From NCBI GenBank assembly GCA_002392915.1, contig DGHQ01000049.1, positions 80,458 to 144,457 on the forward strand: 64,000 nucleotides of DNA. The letters are read 5' to 3'. Of the stretch, positions 16,399 through 26,135 are shown in pieces (position 1 is the stretch's first letter; each line of letters starts with the position of its first letter). Under the pieces are notes generated by a model. That model did no database searches, was not told the origin of the DNA, and saw only the letters and a list, made by a program, of their open reading frames with translations. The stretch comes from Bacteroidales bacterium UBA3844. GTDB taxonomy: Bacteria; Bacteroidota; Bacteroidia; Bacteroidales; Paludibacteraceae. The position numbers and the translations under genes were made by a program.

Positions 16399-17163
16399 AT
16401 GGGATCATCCTTTTTCCAGTTTGTGGATTTTTTAGACATCTTGCTTGGAGGCATCATCTTATACAAGCTGTATAAGATGCTTAAAGACACATCCGCATTC
16501 CGCCTTTTCATAGGAGTGCTGGTGGTGATTGTGGCATGGATGATCGTGACCTCTTTATTGCAGATGAAGCTGATAGGCGGTGTGCTCAACCAGATTGTCA
16601 ACGTGGGAGCGATTGCCTTGATCGTGCTTTTCCAGGATGAGATACGAAACTTCCTCACGGGAATCGGTTCAGGCAATAATTTCCTTTCCCGTCTGCTCAA
16701 CACGCAACGTGTGCAGACAATGGAGGAGAGCGATATCATGCAGATCGTGATTGCCTGCAAAAACATGTCTCGCGAGAAGGTCGGAGCTTTGATTGTGATA
16801 GAGAATGAGATGAGCCTGCAGAGCATCATCGTCACAGGTGATGAGATAACAGCCAAGATCAATTCGCGTCTCATCGAGAATATTTTCTTCAAAAATTCTC
16901 CTCTGCACGACGGTGCGATGATCATCGGAAACAAGGTGATAAAGGCTGCTGGTTGCATCCTTCCGTTGTCGCACAACATGAATGTGCCAAAATCGTTCGG
17001 ACTGCGTCACCGTGCTGCTCTTGGAGTGAGTGAACGTCTTGACGTACAGGCTATTATAGTGTCGGAGGAGACGGGAAAAATCTCGTATGCGGAGAATGGC
17101 ACAATCATCCACGATATTTCAACAAAGGAACTTGAATCTATTTTGTCTAAAACGAAGGCGTAA
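16399..17163 (+). CDS. cdaA: membrane-bound diadenylate cyclase (CdaA/DacA)
   Basis: 254 residues from the ATG at 16399, preceded by a purine-rich AAAGAAGAA. The enzyme makes the second messenger c-di-AMP from two ATP. The N-terminus has three hydrophobic segments (about residues 3-20, 36-54, 62-82), and the cytoplasmic DAC domain follows. The catalytic DGA motif is in LHDGAMII (about 170) and the RHR motif in FGLRHRAALGVSE (about 200). Its stop overlaps the next start (TAATG). Placement with lolD, comF and dnaG in one overlapping unit links c-di-AMP synthesis to growth genes, but no functional link is shown. Confidence 0.93.
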   Translation: MGSSFFQFVDFLDILLGGIILYKLYKMLKDTSAFRLFIGVLVVIVAWMIVTSLLQMKLIGGVLNQIVNVGAIALIVLFQDEIRNFLTGIGSGNNFLSRLLNTQRVQTMEESDIMQIVIACKNMSREKVGALIVIENEMSLQSIIVTGDEITAKINSRLIENIFFKNSPLHDGAMIIGNKVIKAAGCILPLSHNMNVPKSFGLRHRAALGVSERLDVQAIIVSEETGKISYAENGTIIHDISTKELESILSKTKA

Positions 17164-17846
17164 TGAGTGAACCAACGAATATGAACCAAGAAATAGTACT
17201 TTCCGCTAAGGGAGTATGCAAAAGTTTCAACAACCTTCGTGTGCTTAACGATGTCTCTTTCGACATCCGCCGTTACGAATTTGTATCTATAGTCGGACCA
17301 AGCGGAGCCGGCAAGACGACTCTTCTGCAGATTGTCAGTACTCTTGCGTCAGCAGACACGGGAGAGGTCACAATTCTTGGCAAAGACACTTCTCGTCTTT
17401 CCCATGAAGAGGTGTGCAAGCTTCGCAACGACGATCTGGGATTCGTGTTCCAGTTTCACCAGCTTCTTCCTGAATTCACGGCTCTTGAGAATGTGATGAT
17501 ACCTGCTCTTATCGCCGGACGTGATGAGGCGGAGAGCAAAGAAGAGGCGATAAAATTGCTCACTCGTCTTGGTCTTGCGGAAAGAGCGTCGCACCATCCC
17601 AATGAACTTTCGGGAGGCGAGAAGCAGAGGGTGGCGGTGGCGAGAGCGTTGATCAACAAACCGCAGATTCTGTTTGCCGACGAGCCTACAGGAAGCCTCG
17701 ACAGCCAGAACAGAGATGAGTTGCAGAAACTATTTCTTGATCTCCGTAAAGAGTTCGGACTGACGGTGATTATCGTCACTCATGATATGACTCTTGCCAA
17801 ACAGTCTGACAGGGTAATTGAGATGAAGGATGGAAAGATTATCTAA
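17163..17846 (+). CDS. lolD: ABC transporter ATP-binding protein, LolD type
   Basis: 227 residues. Walker A GPSGAGKTTLL, Q-loop VFQFHQLLPEFTALENV, signature LSGGEKQRVAVARAL, Walker B ILFADEPTGSLD, H-loop VIIVTHD. The Q-loop sequence and length fit the LolD/MacB-type subfamily. LolD powers LolCDE, which releases lipoproteins from the inner membrane for transfer to the outer membrane. The membrane partners are not in this window, so a different permease partner is possible. The 3' end overlaps comF by 17 bases. Confidence 0.88.
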   Translation: MSEPTNMNQEIVLSAKGVCKSFNNLRVLNDVSFDIRRYEFVSIVGPSGAGKTTLLQIVSTLASADTGEVTILGKDTSRLSHEEVCKLRNDDLGFVFQFHQLLPEFTALENVMIPALIAGRDEAESKEEAIKLLTRLGLAERASHHPNELSGGEKQRVAVARALINKPQILFADEPTGSLDSQNRDELQKLFLDLRKEFGLTVIIVTHDMTLAKQSDRVIEMKDGKII

Positions 17847-18600
17847 AATCTTCAAGAAAATAAAATACTCGGTTGTCAGTTCATTATATCCGCACACATG
17901 TGGAGCGTGTGGGGCTGTTGTGGAGACGGAAGGGGAAACATTATGTGAAGAGTGCAGATATAGTCTGGAATATATTCCGCTCGGCGTTGATCTCACACCG
18001 TTGGCACGTGAGATGACGCAGGTCCAGCTCAGCTATTTCATGCCGCTGCTTTCGTATCGCAAATCTAATATAGAGTCACGTTTCGTGCTCAACATCAAGA
18101 ATTCAGGCGTGCGCAGATATGGCATAGAGGCAGGGCGTATGATGGGAAGGATGATAAATGCCCGAGTCGACGCGAGGGAATTCGATTGCGTTGTGCCGGT
18201 GCCGATCACATCCAAGCGATACGAGATGCGAGGATACAACCAGAGCGAGCTGCTTGCTGCCGGCATAGAGATGGAGACGGGAATACCAGTCAGGACGGAC
18301 CTTCTCATCAACGAAGGTACGGTGGTGAGCAACAGTATTGATGCAAAGCGACACAAAAGTTCCACAGCCAATAAGTATCTGGCAACGGATAAAGTGAAGG
18401 AGTTTTGTGGCAAACATATACTTGTGGTAGATGATGTGATCACCACGGGCAAAACCATCCGAGAGTGTTCAGCTTCGATTATGGAGAAGTGCGACAGCAA
18501 TGTGAAGGTGAGCATAGCGGTGGTGGGCATGGTGTCTGATTTACTCGGCGTCTACAACGAGCAGAACAAAACATATACAAAGGATATTTTCGATGATTGA
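17830..18600 (+). CDS. comF: ComF family phosphoribosyltransferase-like protein
   Basis: 256 residues. The N-terminal zinc-finger-like CGACGAVVETEGETLCEECR (about residues 24-43) is typical of ComF. The PRPP-binding loop LVVDDVITTGKTIREC is at about residues 197-212. ComF proteins take part in DNA uptake in naturally competent bacteria; in Bacteroidetes the role is unproven and a PRTase-linked function in amidotransfer has not been shown. It overlaps lolD upstream by 17 bases and dnaG downstream by 8, implying coupled translation. Confidence 0.88.
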   Translation: MERLSKIFKKIKYSVVSSLYPHTCGACGAVVETEGETLCEECRYSLEYIPLGVDLTPLAREMTQVQLSYFMPLLSYRKSNIESRFVLNIKNSGVRRYGIEAGRMMGRMINARVDAREFDCVVPVPITSKRYEMRGYNQSELLAAGIEMETGIPVRTDLLINEGTVVSNSIDAKRHKSSTANKYLATDKVKEFCGKHILVVDDVITTGKTIRECSASIMEKCDSNVKVSIAVVGMVSDLLGVYNEQNKTYTKDIFDD

Positions 18601-21373
18601 CAATATCACGATTCAAAGAATCAAGGAGGCGGCAAACATTGTTGACGTAGTCGGTGACTATGTCACTCTTCGTCGTGCGGGCACCTCATACAAGGGGTTG
18701 TGTCCGTTCCACAATGAGAAGACGCCTTCGTTTATTGTCACTCCTTCTAAAAATATCTGCAAGTGTTTCGGCTGTGGAGGTGGTGGAGACAGTATCTCCT
18801 TCATCATGAAGATGGAGAATCTTTCCTACCTCGACGCGCTCCGTTTCCTGGCTAAAAAGTTTGGAATCACAGTCGTGGAGAAAGAGCTTACTTCAGAGGA
18901 GAAAGAGCAGCAGTCTCTTCGCGATAAAATGTTGGACGCCAACCAGTGGCTTCAGGATTATTTTGAGAAAACAATGCGTGAGACCCAGGAAGGACGCAGC
19001 GTCGGCTACCAATATTTCGTCCATAGAGGTTTGCGCGAAGATATAATAAAGAAGTTTCATCTTGGCTATTCGCCCGCAGATTATCAGGCATACACGAATG
19101 CCGCTCTAAGTCAGGGAATCAAGTTGGAGCATCTTGTGGCGTTGGGAGCGACGGTGAACACAGGCACACGCACCTATGACAAGTATGCCGGCAGAGTGAT
19201 GTTTCCGATCCACTCTATTTCCGGCAAGGTGGTGGGATTCGGAGCCCGCACACTGAAAGCCGACAAAAATGTTGCGAAATACTTCAATCCGCCAGAGAGT
19301 GAAGTCTATAATAAAAGTGAGAACCTATATGGTATTTTCTATGCCCGTCAGGCCATCATCAAGAAGCAGAAATGCTATGTGGTGGAGGGATATGCCGACG
19401 TGATATCGATGCATCAGGCGGGTGTGGAGAATATAGTCGCGCCATGTGGTACGGCGCTTACAACCGGACAGATCCGTCTGCTCAAACGAGTGTTGCCATC
19501 AGTGGGCAATACATTGGCAGATGAGAAATATGTCACGATGCTTTATGATGGCGACTCTGCAGGCCAGCATGCCGCAATCAAAAACGGAAAACTGTTTTTG
19601 GCGGAGGGGCTGAATGTCCGCGTCGTCACACTTCCGCCTGAGGAAGATCCCGACTCATTCGCGCAGCACAACAATGCGGATGTGGTGCAGAAGTATCTGG
19701 AGGAGAATGAGCAGGATTATATTCTGTTCAAATCGAATGTGCTTCTCCGTGAGAGTGGAACCGATCCAGTGAAGAAGGCGGCGGCAATCAAAGATATGGC
19801 AGAAACCATATCCGTGATTGAAGATCCGATCAAACGTGATGTCTATTCCAAGGAGATCGCTCCACTATTCCATACAGAGCAGAGCATCATCATGGAGTAT
19901 GTGGGGAAGATACGTCGTGATGCTGCCGCACAGAAGGAGAAAGAAAGACTCAGAGGTCAGACATTCCGTGAGACGCCTATTATCGCACCGTCTGGCAGTG
20001 GATATAATAATCAATCTCAGAACAATCATAATCAGGGGCAAACTTATGTAAATCAACCGATTGGTGGGCAGCAGGCGAATCAGCCACAAAACCAACATCA
20101 ATATTCTGATGGTTATTTCGATAATCATCCTGACGCTACGTCGCAGCAAGGAGGACAGCATGCACCGTCGGAACAGCATGCACAGAATACAGATTTCAAT
20201 AAGTTTTCTGCGAAATCACTCGCCGAAATCAATAAGCAGTATGTCCCAGAGCGAGAACTGATGGATTTTGTTGTCAACGATGGAAACATAGAGGTTTGCC
20301 AGATTGAGGACAAGGAAAAGAAAGAATCAAAAGTGTTGAATGTGGTGGAGGCGATAGCCTATGATTTCTCCAAAGATGAGTTTGAACTGTCGAATCCGAC
20401 ATTCAAATTGATGTTGGAAGAAGCGTTGAAGAAGTATGAGGATGACAAAAATTTCGACATTGTCAAATATTTCCAAAACCATTATGACAGAGACGTCAAT
20501 GAAGCGGTGACGAGTATTTTGTTTGATGGGTTGACTTTGGAGAATGCTATGACTGAAACAGACCGCCAGTTCTGCAAAGAGAAGAGAGAAAGAGAGATAT
20601 TCAACAATCTTCGCACCACGATGACGAAGATTAAGAGGGAGTGGTATAATAATCAAAAGAAGACGCTACTGGAAGATTTACAAAAGGCGTATAATGCCGG
20701 AGATAAAGAGAAGGCAGCGGAGTTGGCTCAAAAATTTACCAAGGTGAGTACAAAAAGCAGTGATATATCGAATGCGGAGGGATTGGTGATCAATCAGAGT
20801 GTCAAGATAGAAGAGCCGTCGCTCATAAGATATGAGTTGCCTACCAAGGCGGAGTTGAGAAAGTTGGTTAAGACGAGAGTGAAGAATATGACGGAAGAGG
20901 AGAAAAAGAAGGAGAGTGAGACTGTGATGATGAAACTTGAGCACACTCAGCAGTTTGAGGGTGCGAAAACAATACTTTTTTTCCATTCGTTGCCGGATGA
21001 GGTCTGCACGCATGGATTGATTGAAAAATATGCGTCTAAGAAAAGGATACTTCTTCCTGTGGTAGATGGTGAGAAATGGTATATTCGAGAGTATAAGGGA
21101 GATTTGAAGACTGGAGAATATAATATTCAGGAGCCGACGGGAGTGAATTTCCACGACTACGAAAGTATAGATCTTGTGGTGGTGCCAGGAGTCTGTTTCG
21201 ACAATGATTTAGGACGTGTGGGCAGAGGCAAAGGATATTATGATAGAATTCTGAAGGAGATAAAAGCTTTTAAGATAGGAGTTTGTTTTGACTGTCAATT
21301 GCTCAGCAAGGTTCCGACAGAAGACTGGGATGTGAAGATGGATCAGATTCTGACAGCAAATAAAGAGGTGTGA
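18593..21373 (+). CDS. dnaG: DNA primase DnaG fused to 5-formyltetrahydrofolate cyclo-ligase
   Basis: 926 residues in one uninterrupted frame. Residues 1-735 are DnaG, which makes RNA primers for replication: CHC2 zinc-binding domain (C37, H40, C58, C61), RNA-polymerase core with TOPRIM motifs VVEGYADVI (about 259) and YDGDSAGQ (about 318), a Gln/Asn/His-rich linker at about 460-530, and a helicase-interacting C-terminal region to about 735. From about residue 745 (ELPTKAELRKLVKTRVK) to the end, a complete 5-FCL/MTHFS domain follows, with FHSLPDEVCTHGLI and the signature VGRGKGYYDRIL (about 873-884). That enzyme converts 5-formyl-THF to 5,10-methenyl-THF using ATP. The usual arrangement is two separate genes. 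No internal start with a good ribosome site is seen at the junction. Confidence 0.92.
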   Translation: MIDNITIQRIKEAANIVDVVGDYVTLRRAGTSYKGLCPFHNEKTPSFIVTPSKNICKCFGCGGGGDSISFIMKMENLSYLDALRFLAKKFGITVVEKELTSEEKEQQSLRDKMLDANQWLQDYFEKTMRETQEGRSVGYQYFVHRGLREDIIKKFHLGYSPADYQAYTNAALSQGIKLEHLVALGATVNTGTRTYDKYAGRVMFPIHSISGKVVGFGARTLKADKNVAKYFNPPESEVYNKSENLYGIFYARQAIIKKQKCYVVEGYADVISMHQAGVENIVAPCGTALTTGQIRLLKRVLPSVGNTLADEKYVTMLYDGDSAGQHAAIKNGKLFLAEGLNVRVVTLPPEEDPDSFAQHNNADVVQKYLEENEQDYILFKSNVLLRESGTDPVKKAAAIKDMAETISVIEDPIKRDVYSKEIAPLFHTEQSIIMEYVGKIRRDAAAQKEKERLRGQTFRETPIIAPSGSGYNNQSQNNHNQGQTYVNQPIGGQQANQPQNQHQYSDGYFDNHPDATSQQGGQHAPSEQHAQNTDFNKFSAKSLAEINKQYVPERELMDFVVNDGNIEVCQIEDKEKKESKVLNVVEAIAYDFSKDEFELSNPTFKLMLEEALKKYEDDKNFDIVKYFQNHYDRDVNEAVTSILFDGLTLENAMTETDRQFCKEKREREIFNNLRTTMTKIKREWYNNQKKTLLEDLQKAYNAGDKEKAAELAQKFTKVSTKSSDISNAEGLVINQSVKIEEPSLIRYELPTKAELRKLVKTRVKNMTEEEKKKESETVMMKLEHTQQFEGAKTILFFHSLPDEVCTHGLIEKYASKKRILLPVVDGEKWYIREYKGDLKTGEYNIQEPTGVNFHDYESIDLVVVPGVCFDNDLGRVGRGKGYYDRILKEIKAFKIGVCFDCQLLSKVPTEDWDVKMDQILTANKEV

Positions 21374-21451
21374 TTTCAGGAAAATGTTTAATTAACGTCA
21401 ATTTGACGAAATTAAAAAATAGGAGAAAAATGATAGTTGGAGTGTCATAAA

Positions 21452-21512
21452 TGAGGATTGTTAAGGACGGAACGTCCTAACCCCTCCTGACGTGCGAGCC
21501 GTAGGCGAGCAC
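21452..21512 (-). repeat. interspersed repeat R1, copy 3
   Basis: Reverse complement of the 3029-3089 core. The preceding segment (21421-21451, AAAAATGATAGTTGGAGTGTC) is shared with 59848-59878, so the repeat unit is longer than the core. Confidence 0.8.
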
Positions 21513-21553
21513 ATATATTTATTTTAATAGAAGCACAATTATTGCATTTTTGA

Positions 21554-21618
21554 CCGCTCATCCTTGCGGATTCGCGGAGAGAGGGGAAGTTAGGGCGTTC
21601 CGCCCTTAACAATCCTCA
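21554..21618 (+). repeat. interspersed repeat R1, diverged copy 4
   Basis: Keeps the TTAGGGCGTTCCGCCCTTAA and AATCCTCA end, while the first half differs. It faces copy 3 in inverted orientation. The remainder of 21374-21877 holds no gene I can support. Confidence 0.6.
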
Positions 21619-21826
21619 TTTTTAATTGCGGGATGAGTTTCTTTGGCAAAATATTTTAATTAAGCTTAAACAGAATCTAAAAGCTGGATCATAAATTTGT
21701 CCCGTTTTACACAATAAATCCTCAAAAAAAACGTTGTTTAGATAAAAAAAGCAAAAAAATGTTATTAAAAGGAGAATAAGATGGAATTGACGGCGTTTGC
21801 AATTTTATCTTTTCAACTATTATTAC

Positions 21827-21834
21827 TACTTTTG
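21827..21834 (+). promoter_or_regulatory. -7 box (TACTTTTG) for the envelope operon
   Basis: TAnnTTTG match 44 bases before the ATG at 21878; a TTTG at 21796-21799 is farther away than usual. Confidence 0.55.
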
Positions 21835-21877
21835 CTTGCTAATTTAGTGTATTACATTCTGAGGTCAGAAGATAAAT

Positions 21878-22606
21878 ATGTTAAGAGACAAAATAAAAGA
21901 CATACTTGTTGGGTTAGTCCTGGCAATACTTCCAATGGTTGTTAGCGCACAGCCTCGTTATATTGGCGAGATAGGTTTGCGTGGGGGTGTCGCGTTCTAC
22001 AATGGAGACATCAATTCTTCGAAAGTATTCCGTGATTTATCGCCAGCGGCAGGAGCGTTTTTACGTTTTAAGGCGAATGATTTTTTGAATTTCAAGATAG
22101 ACGGTGGTTTTGCTAATCTCAAGTGTGATGCGAGAGATTATCAGGAGAATGCGATGCCGGAAGTTCCGCAGGATGGAAGCGGCATCTATCCGTTTGCATT
22201 CGACAAGAGAATCATGACATTTGACGCATTGATCATTTGGAATTTCTTCAAGTATGGTTTTTCCACTTACGACAAAGACGTGAAGCGTCACACACCTTAT
22301 GCTATGCTCGGCCCTACGATGTCAATAGCTAAAGAGTGGAGTGGAAACGAGTTCAGAGGAGGAATCGCATTTGGCGCTGGCTATAAGTTTAAAGTCAGCC
22401 AAAGAGTCAACATCGGAGTGGAGTTTACAATGCACAAGCTTTTCTCTGACGACTTGGATATAGGAGAATACGACGACTATACTGACGACCCATATAAGAT
22501 GGGAAAAGTGAAATATAAAAACAATGACTACTACTCTCTGTTGATGGGATTCATCTCTGTTGATGTGTTCAGGAAGAGAGGTTCTTGCAGATATATAGGA
22601 AGATGA
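21878..22606 (+). CDS. DUF6089 outer-membrane beta-barrel protein
   Basis: 242 residues. A signal peptide ends in VVSAQP. An eight-strand-like barrel pattern follows: IGEIGLRGGVAFYNGDIN, AAGAFLRFKANDFLNFKI, FRGGIAFGAGYKFKVS, VNIGVEFTMHKLFSDDLD. This protein is found immediately upstream of uppS and bamA in many Bacteroidetes and is assumed to act in the outer membrane; the exact role is unknown. Its stop overlaps the uppS start (ATGA), which fixes the uppS start. Confidence 0.88.
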   Translation: MLRDKIKDILVGLVLAILPMVVSAQPRYIGEIGLRGGVAFYNGDINSSKVFRDLSPAAGAFLRFKANDFLNFKIDGGFANLKCDARDYQENAMPEVPQDGSGIYPFAFDKRIMTFDALIIWNFFKYGFSTYDKDVKRHTPYAMLGPTMSIAKEWSGNEFRGGIAFGAGYKFKVSQRVNIGVEFTMHKLFSDDLDIGEYDDYTDDPYKMGKVKYKNNDYYSLLMGFISVDVFRKRGSCRYIGR

Positions 22607-23340
22607 GCATAAGAGAAAAGATAGATATGAGCCGTCTGCCAAAACATGTGGCGTTGATTATGGATGGCAACGGACGTTGGGCGAAAGCACAAGGTAAAGA
22701 GAGAGTCTTCGGACATCAGGAAGGTGTGGATTCTGTCGACAAGGTGATGGAAGCTGCAGCAGAACTTGGTATTGACTATATCACTCTTTACGCATTCAGC
22801 ACAGAAAACTGGAATCGTCCAAAGGCAGAGGTTGACGCGTTGATGGAAATATTCGCGTCGGCTATCACTACTTATGCGGAGAAGGCAAAGGAGAACAACG
22901 TAAAAATCATCATAATCGGTGATAAGTCACGTCTTAACGAGAAGACGATGGCGAAATTGAACGAAGGAATGGCAAAGACAGCAAACTGTACCGGACTGAC
23001 GATGGTACTTTGCATCAGCTACTCTTCGCGTTGGGAAATCATCGAGTGTGTGAAGAATATAGCACGTAAAGCAAAGAACGGTGAGATTAATATCGATGAC
23101 ATTAATGAAAATATGATTTCAGATAATTTGGCGACAAAGGGAATGCCTGATCCTGATTTGCTTATCCGAACAAGTGGAGAGCAGAGAATCAGCAATTTCT
23201 TGATGTGGCAATTGTCGTACTCTGAATTGTATTTCACAGATATTCCTTGGCCAGAGTTCAAAAAGGAACAATTCTATGAGGCTATTTACAAGTATCAGAA
23301 TCGGGAGAGAAGATTCGGCAAGACAAGTGAACAGTTGTAA
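22603..23340 (+). CDS. uppS: isoprenyl transferase (undecaprenyl diphosphate synthase)
   Basis: 245 residues from the ATG at 22603, which overlaps the preceding stop. The enzyme elongates farnesyl diphosphate with isopentenyl diphosphate to C55-PP, the lipid carrier for peptidoglycan and polysaccharides. The conserved region I VALIMDGNGRWAKAQGKER contains the catalytic Asp. LYAFSTENWNRP, DLLIRTSGEQRISNFLMWQ and YSELYFTDIPWPEF are all present. It is located between DUF6089 and bamA, the standard Bacteroidetes order. Confidence 0.95.
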   Translation: MSIREKIDMSRLPKHVALIMDGNGRWAKAQGKERVFGHQEGVDSVDKVMEAAAELGIDYITLYAFSTENWNRPKAEVDALMEIFASAITTYAEKAKENNVKIIIIGDKSRLNEKTMAKLNEGMAKTANCTGLTMVLCISYSSRWEIIECVKNIARKAKNGEINIDDINENMISDNLATKGMPDPDLLIRTSGEQRISNFLMWQLSYSELYFTDIPWPEFKKEQFYEAIYKYQNRERRFGKTSEQL

Positions 23341-23353
23341 TTAAGGAAAGGAG

Positions 23354-26110
23354 ATGAAGATTTACAAAACAATAATCGGCATAATTGCTCTTGTTTGTTC
23401 TATGAATGTATCTGCTCAGACAGAAACGGCTGATACATTGAAAAGCTTGACGGATACGATTGCCGCAACTGTAGACACATTGAAAAATGTGGTGGATTCG
23501 ACTATCGCTAGTGCTGATACAAACAGCATTGTTAAGCCACAGCCAAGCGAGACTCCGACTATCACATATTCCACAACTGCAAAGACCTACACTGTCATGG
23601 AGGTGAAGGTAGTGGGAGCGGGAAACTATGATGAAAAGGTTGTTGCAAACTATTCTGGACTATATGTAGGTCAGAAGATAAAGATTCCAGGCAAAGATTT
23701 CTCAAATGCCATCAAACGATTTTGGAAGCAGGGATTGTATTCGGATGTGAAAATCTACGCCACAAAGATAGAGGGCGATAAGGCATGGTTGGAGATTTCT
23801 GTCAAGCCACGTCCGAGAATCTCAAGTATTTCATATTCTGGTGTGAAGAAGAAGGATAAAGAGGAGTTTGACAAGTCAATGGGCTTGACTACAGGAAGCC
23901 AGGTGTCGCAGAATATGCTTGATAGAGCAAGTGGTGTCATCAAAAAACATTATGACTCAAATGGATACCTAAACGCAGATGTAAAAATCAGTTTGGCAGA
24001 TGATCCTGAAAAAGAGGGTTATGTGATTGTAAATGTTGATGTCGACAGAAAAGAAAAGGTTAAGATTTATAGAATCCATATCGATGGCAATGACAGTGTG
24101 CCAGCTCGCAAATTAAAGCATGCGATGAAGGACACAAAGGAAAAACATATTATTCCAAACTTGTTCAAGTCGAAGAAGTTTGTGCAGGCCAACTATGATG
24201 CCGACAAGATCAACTTGATAGACAAGTATAATGAGTATGGTTTTCGTGACGCTGAAATTGTATGTGATAGTGTATATCAGTCACCAAAGAAACCAGAGAG
24301 AGTGGATATCTATATCAAGGTAAACGAGGGAAGAAGATATTATATCCGCGATATTGTTTGGGTTGGCAACACCGTTTATCCGGAGAACTTGTTGAATTTG
24401 ACTCTTGGAATGAAGAAGGGAGATGTGTACAACAAGAAACTCATGAATGAGCGTCTGCTAGAGGATGAGGATGCGGTGTCAAGTCTGTATCTCGACAATG
24501 GATATCTATTTTTCAATGTTGAGCCTGTGGAGGTGAATATAGATGGCGATTCAGTTGACGTGGAGATGCGTATTTACGAAGGAAGGCAGGCTGTGATCAA
24601 CAATGTCGTCATCACGGGTAATGAGGCTATTTATGAGCATGTCATCCGACGTGAACTTGACACAAAGCCAGGTCAGTTGTTCAGCAAGTCTAATTTGCAA
24701 CGTTCTGCACGTGAACTTGCGGCATCAGGACATTGGAATCCGGAAAAACTAGATATTCGTCCTGTGCCTGACCCAGAGAACGGAACGGTAGATATCGTTT
24801 ATAATTTGGAGCAGAAGCGTAACGATCAGGTTGAGATGTCGTTTGGTTATGGTCAGACAGGTCCAAGCGGTACGTTAGGACTTAAATTCTCCAACTTCTC
24901 TTTGCGCAATATCTTCAATAAAAAGGCATACAGACCGTTGCCACAAGGAGATGGACAGCAGTTGTCATTGTCATTTACAACAAGTGGACGCAGCTATCAG
25001 TGCGCAAGCTTGTCATTTATGGAACCATGGTTGGGAGGAAAACGTCCTATCAGTTTTAGCACATCAATATTCTTCTCAAACCAGACAGCCATCAGTTCAA
25101 GATACGAGATGGATGATTATTCTGACTATTGGAATTCTGGATACGGTTCGTACATGTATGGTACATCCTATCGTTACGACTCAGATCCAGACAAGTATAT
25201 CAGAACACTTGGAGCATCTGTAGGAATAGGAAAGAGATTGAAGTGGCCAGACGATTATTTCTCATTATATTATGAATTTGCTTATCGTCATTACACGTTG
25301 AAGGATTGGGACTACTTCACTCTTCACAATGGATCGGCAAATAATTTACGATTTGGTATAACATGGGCTAGAAACTCAATAGACAATCCATATTATACAC
25401 GTCGTGGCTCATCAGTGTCATTGACATTACAGGCGACTCCTCCTTATTCAAAATTCTTCAAGAATGAGAGAGCAGATGCACTTTTGGCTAAGAAAGAGGC
25501 AGGAACGATGACCAGTGAGGAAGCTGAAAACTTAAAGCAGGAATTGTTCAAATGGGTGGAATATTATAAGACAGAGTTCAAGGCAAAATTGTTCACACCG
25601 CTTTCATCAAACCAGAAACTTGTATTGATGACACGTGCGGAGTATGGATTCTTGGGCTATTATGACAAAAACCGTCGTTCTCCATTTGAAAGATATTATG
25701 TAGGAGGAGATGGAACAACAGGAACTAGTGGAACGTATGCGTTGACAACAGTGACATTGCGTGGATATGACAACGGTACGCTTACTCCTCGTGAACAGTT
25801 CTATGCAGGAGATTATGTTCAGTATGCAGGAAACATGTACTCTAAGATATCGTTCGAGTTAAGATATCCTTTAATGCTGGAGCAGGCAGCGACAATTTAT
25901 GTGTTGACTTTTGCAGAGGCAGGAAATGCATGGAAAAACTTTAAGGAGTTCAATCCATTGAATTTGAAACGTTCTGTGGGTGCTGGAGTGAGAATTTTCT
26001 TGCCTATGCTAGGATTGCTTGGCGTGGATTATGGATATGGATTCGACAAGAATGTCCTTGGAGAAAAAGGAGGACATAATTGTCATATCGTTATCGGACA
26101 GGAATTTTAA
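23354..26110 (+). CDS. bamA: outer-membrane protein assembly factor BamA
   Basis: 918 residues. A signal peptide ends in NVSAQ. A Thr/Asp-rich linker of about 60 residues is followed by five POTRA domains to about residue 480, then the Omp85 barrel. The barrel includes VGGDGTTG and GVDYGYGFD, and the terminal strand ends in IVIGQEF with the C-terminal Phe. BamA folds and inserts barrel proteins into the outer membrane. The next genes are three Skp/OmpH chaperones, so the whole module serves outer-membrane protein delivery. Confidence 0.95.
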   Translation: MKIYKTIIGIIALVCSMNVSAQTETADTLKSLTDTIAATVDTLKNVVDSTIASADTNSIVKPQPSETPTITYSTTAKTYTVMEVKVVGAGNYDEKVVANYSGLYVGQKIKIPGKDFSNAIKRFWKQGLYSDVKIYATKIEGDKAWLEISVKPRPRISSISYSGVKKKDKEEFDKSMGLTTGSQVSQNMLDRASGVIKKHYDSNGYLNADVKISLADDPEKEGYVIVNVDVDRKEKVKIYRIHIDGNDSVPARKLKHAMKDTKEKHIIPNLFKSKKFVQANYDADKINLIDKYNEYGFRDAEIVCDSVYQSPKKPERVDIYIKVNEGRRYYIRDIVWVGNTVYPENLLNLTLGMKKGDVYNKKLMNERLLEDEDAVSSLYLDNGYLFFNVEPVEVNIDGDSVDVEMRIYEGRQAVINNVVITGNEAIYEHVIRRELDTKPGQLFSKSNLQRSARELAASGHWNPEKLDIRPVPDPENGTVDIVYNLEQKRNDQVEMSFGYGQTGPSGTLGLKFSNFSLRNIFNKKAYRPLPQGDGQQLSLSFTTSGRSYQCASLSFMEPWLGGKRPISFSTSIFFSNQTAISSRYEMDDYSDYWNSGYGSYMYGTSYRYDSDPDKYIRTLGASVGIGKRLKWPDDYFSLYYEFAYRHYTLKDWDYFTLHNGSANNLRFGITWARNSIDNPYYTRRGSSVSLTLQATPPYSKFFKNERADALLAKKEAGTMTSEEAENLKQELFKWVEYYKTEFKAKLFTPLSSNQKLVLMTRAEYGFLGYYDKNRRSPFERYYVGGDGTTGTSGTYALTTVTLRGYDNGTLTPREQFYAGDYVQYAGNMYSKISFELRYPLMLEQAATIYVLTFAEAGNAWKNFKEFNPLNLKRSVGAGVRIFLPMLGLLGVDYGYGFDKNVLGEKGGHNCHIVIGQEF

Positions 26111-26135
26111 TGTGTAACTTCAATCGAATAAAGAT

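Noticed and set aside
21781..21942. Small hydrophobic ORF (MELTAFAILSFQ...) before the DUF6089 gene
   Set aside because: It covers the -7 box and overlaps the signal-peptide region of the real gene; likely untranslated leader.
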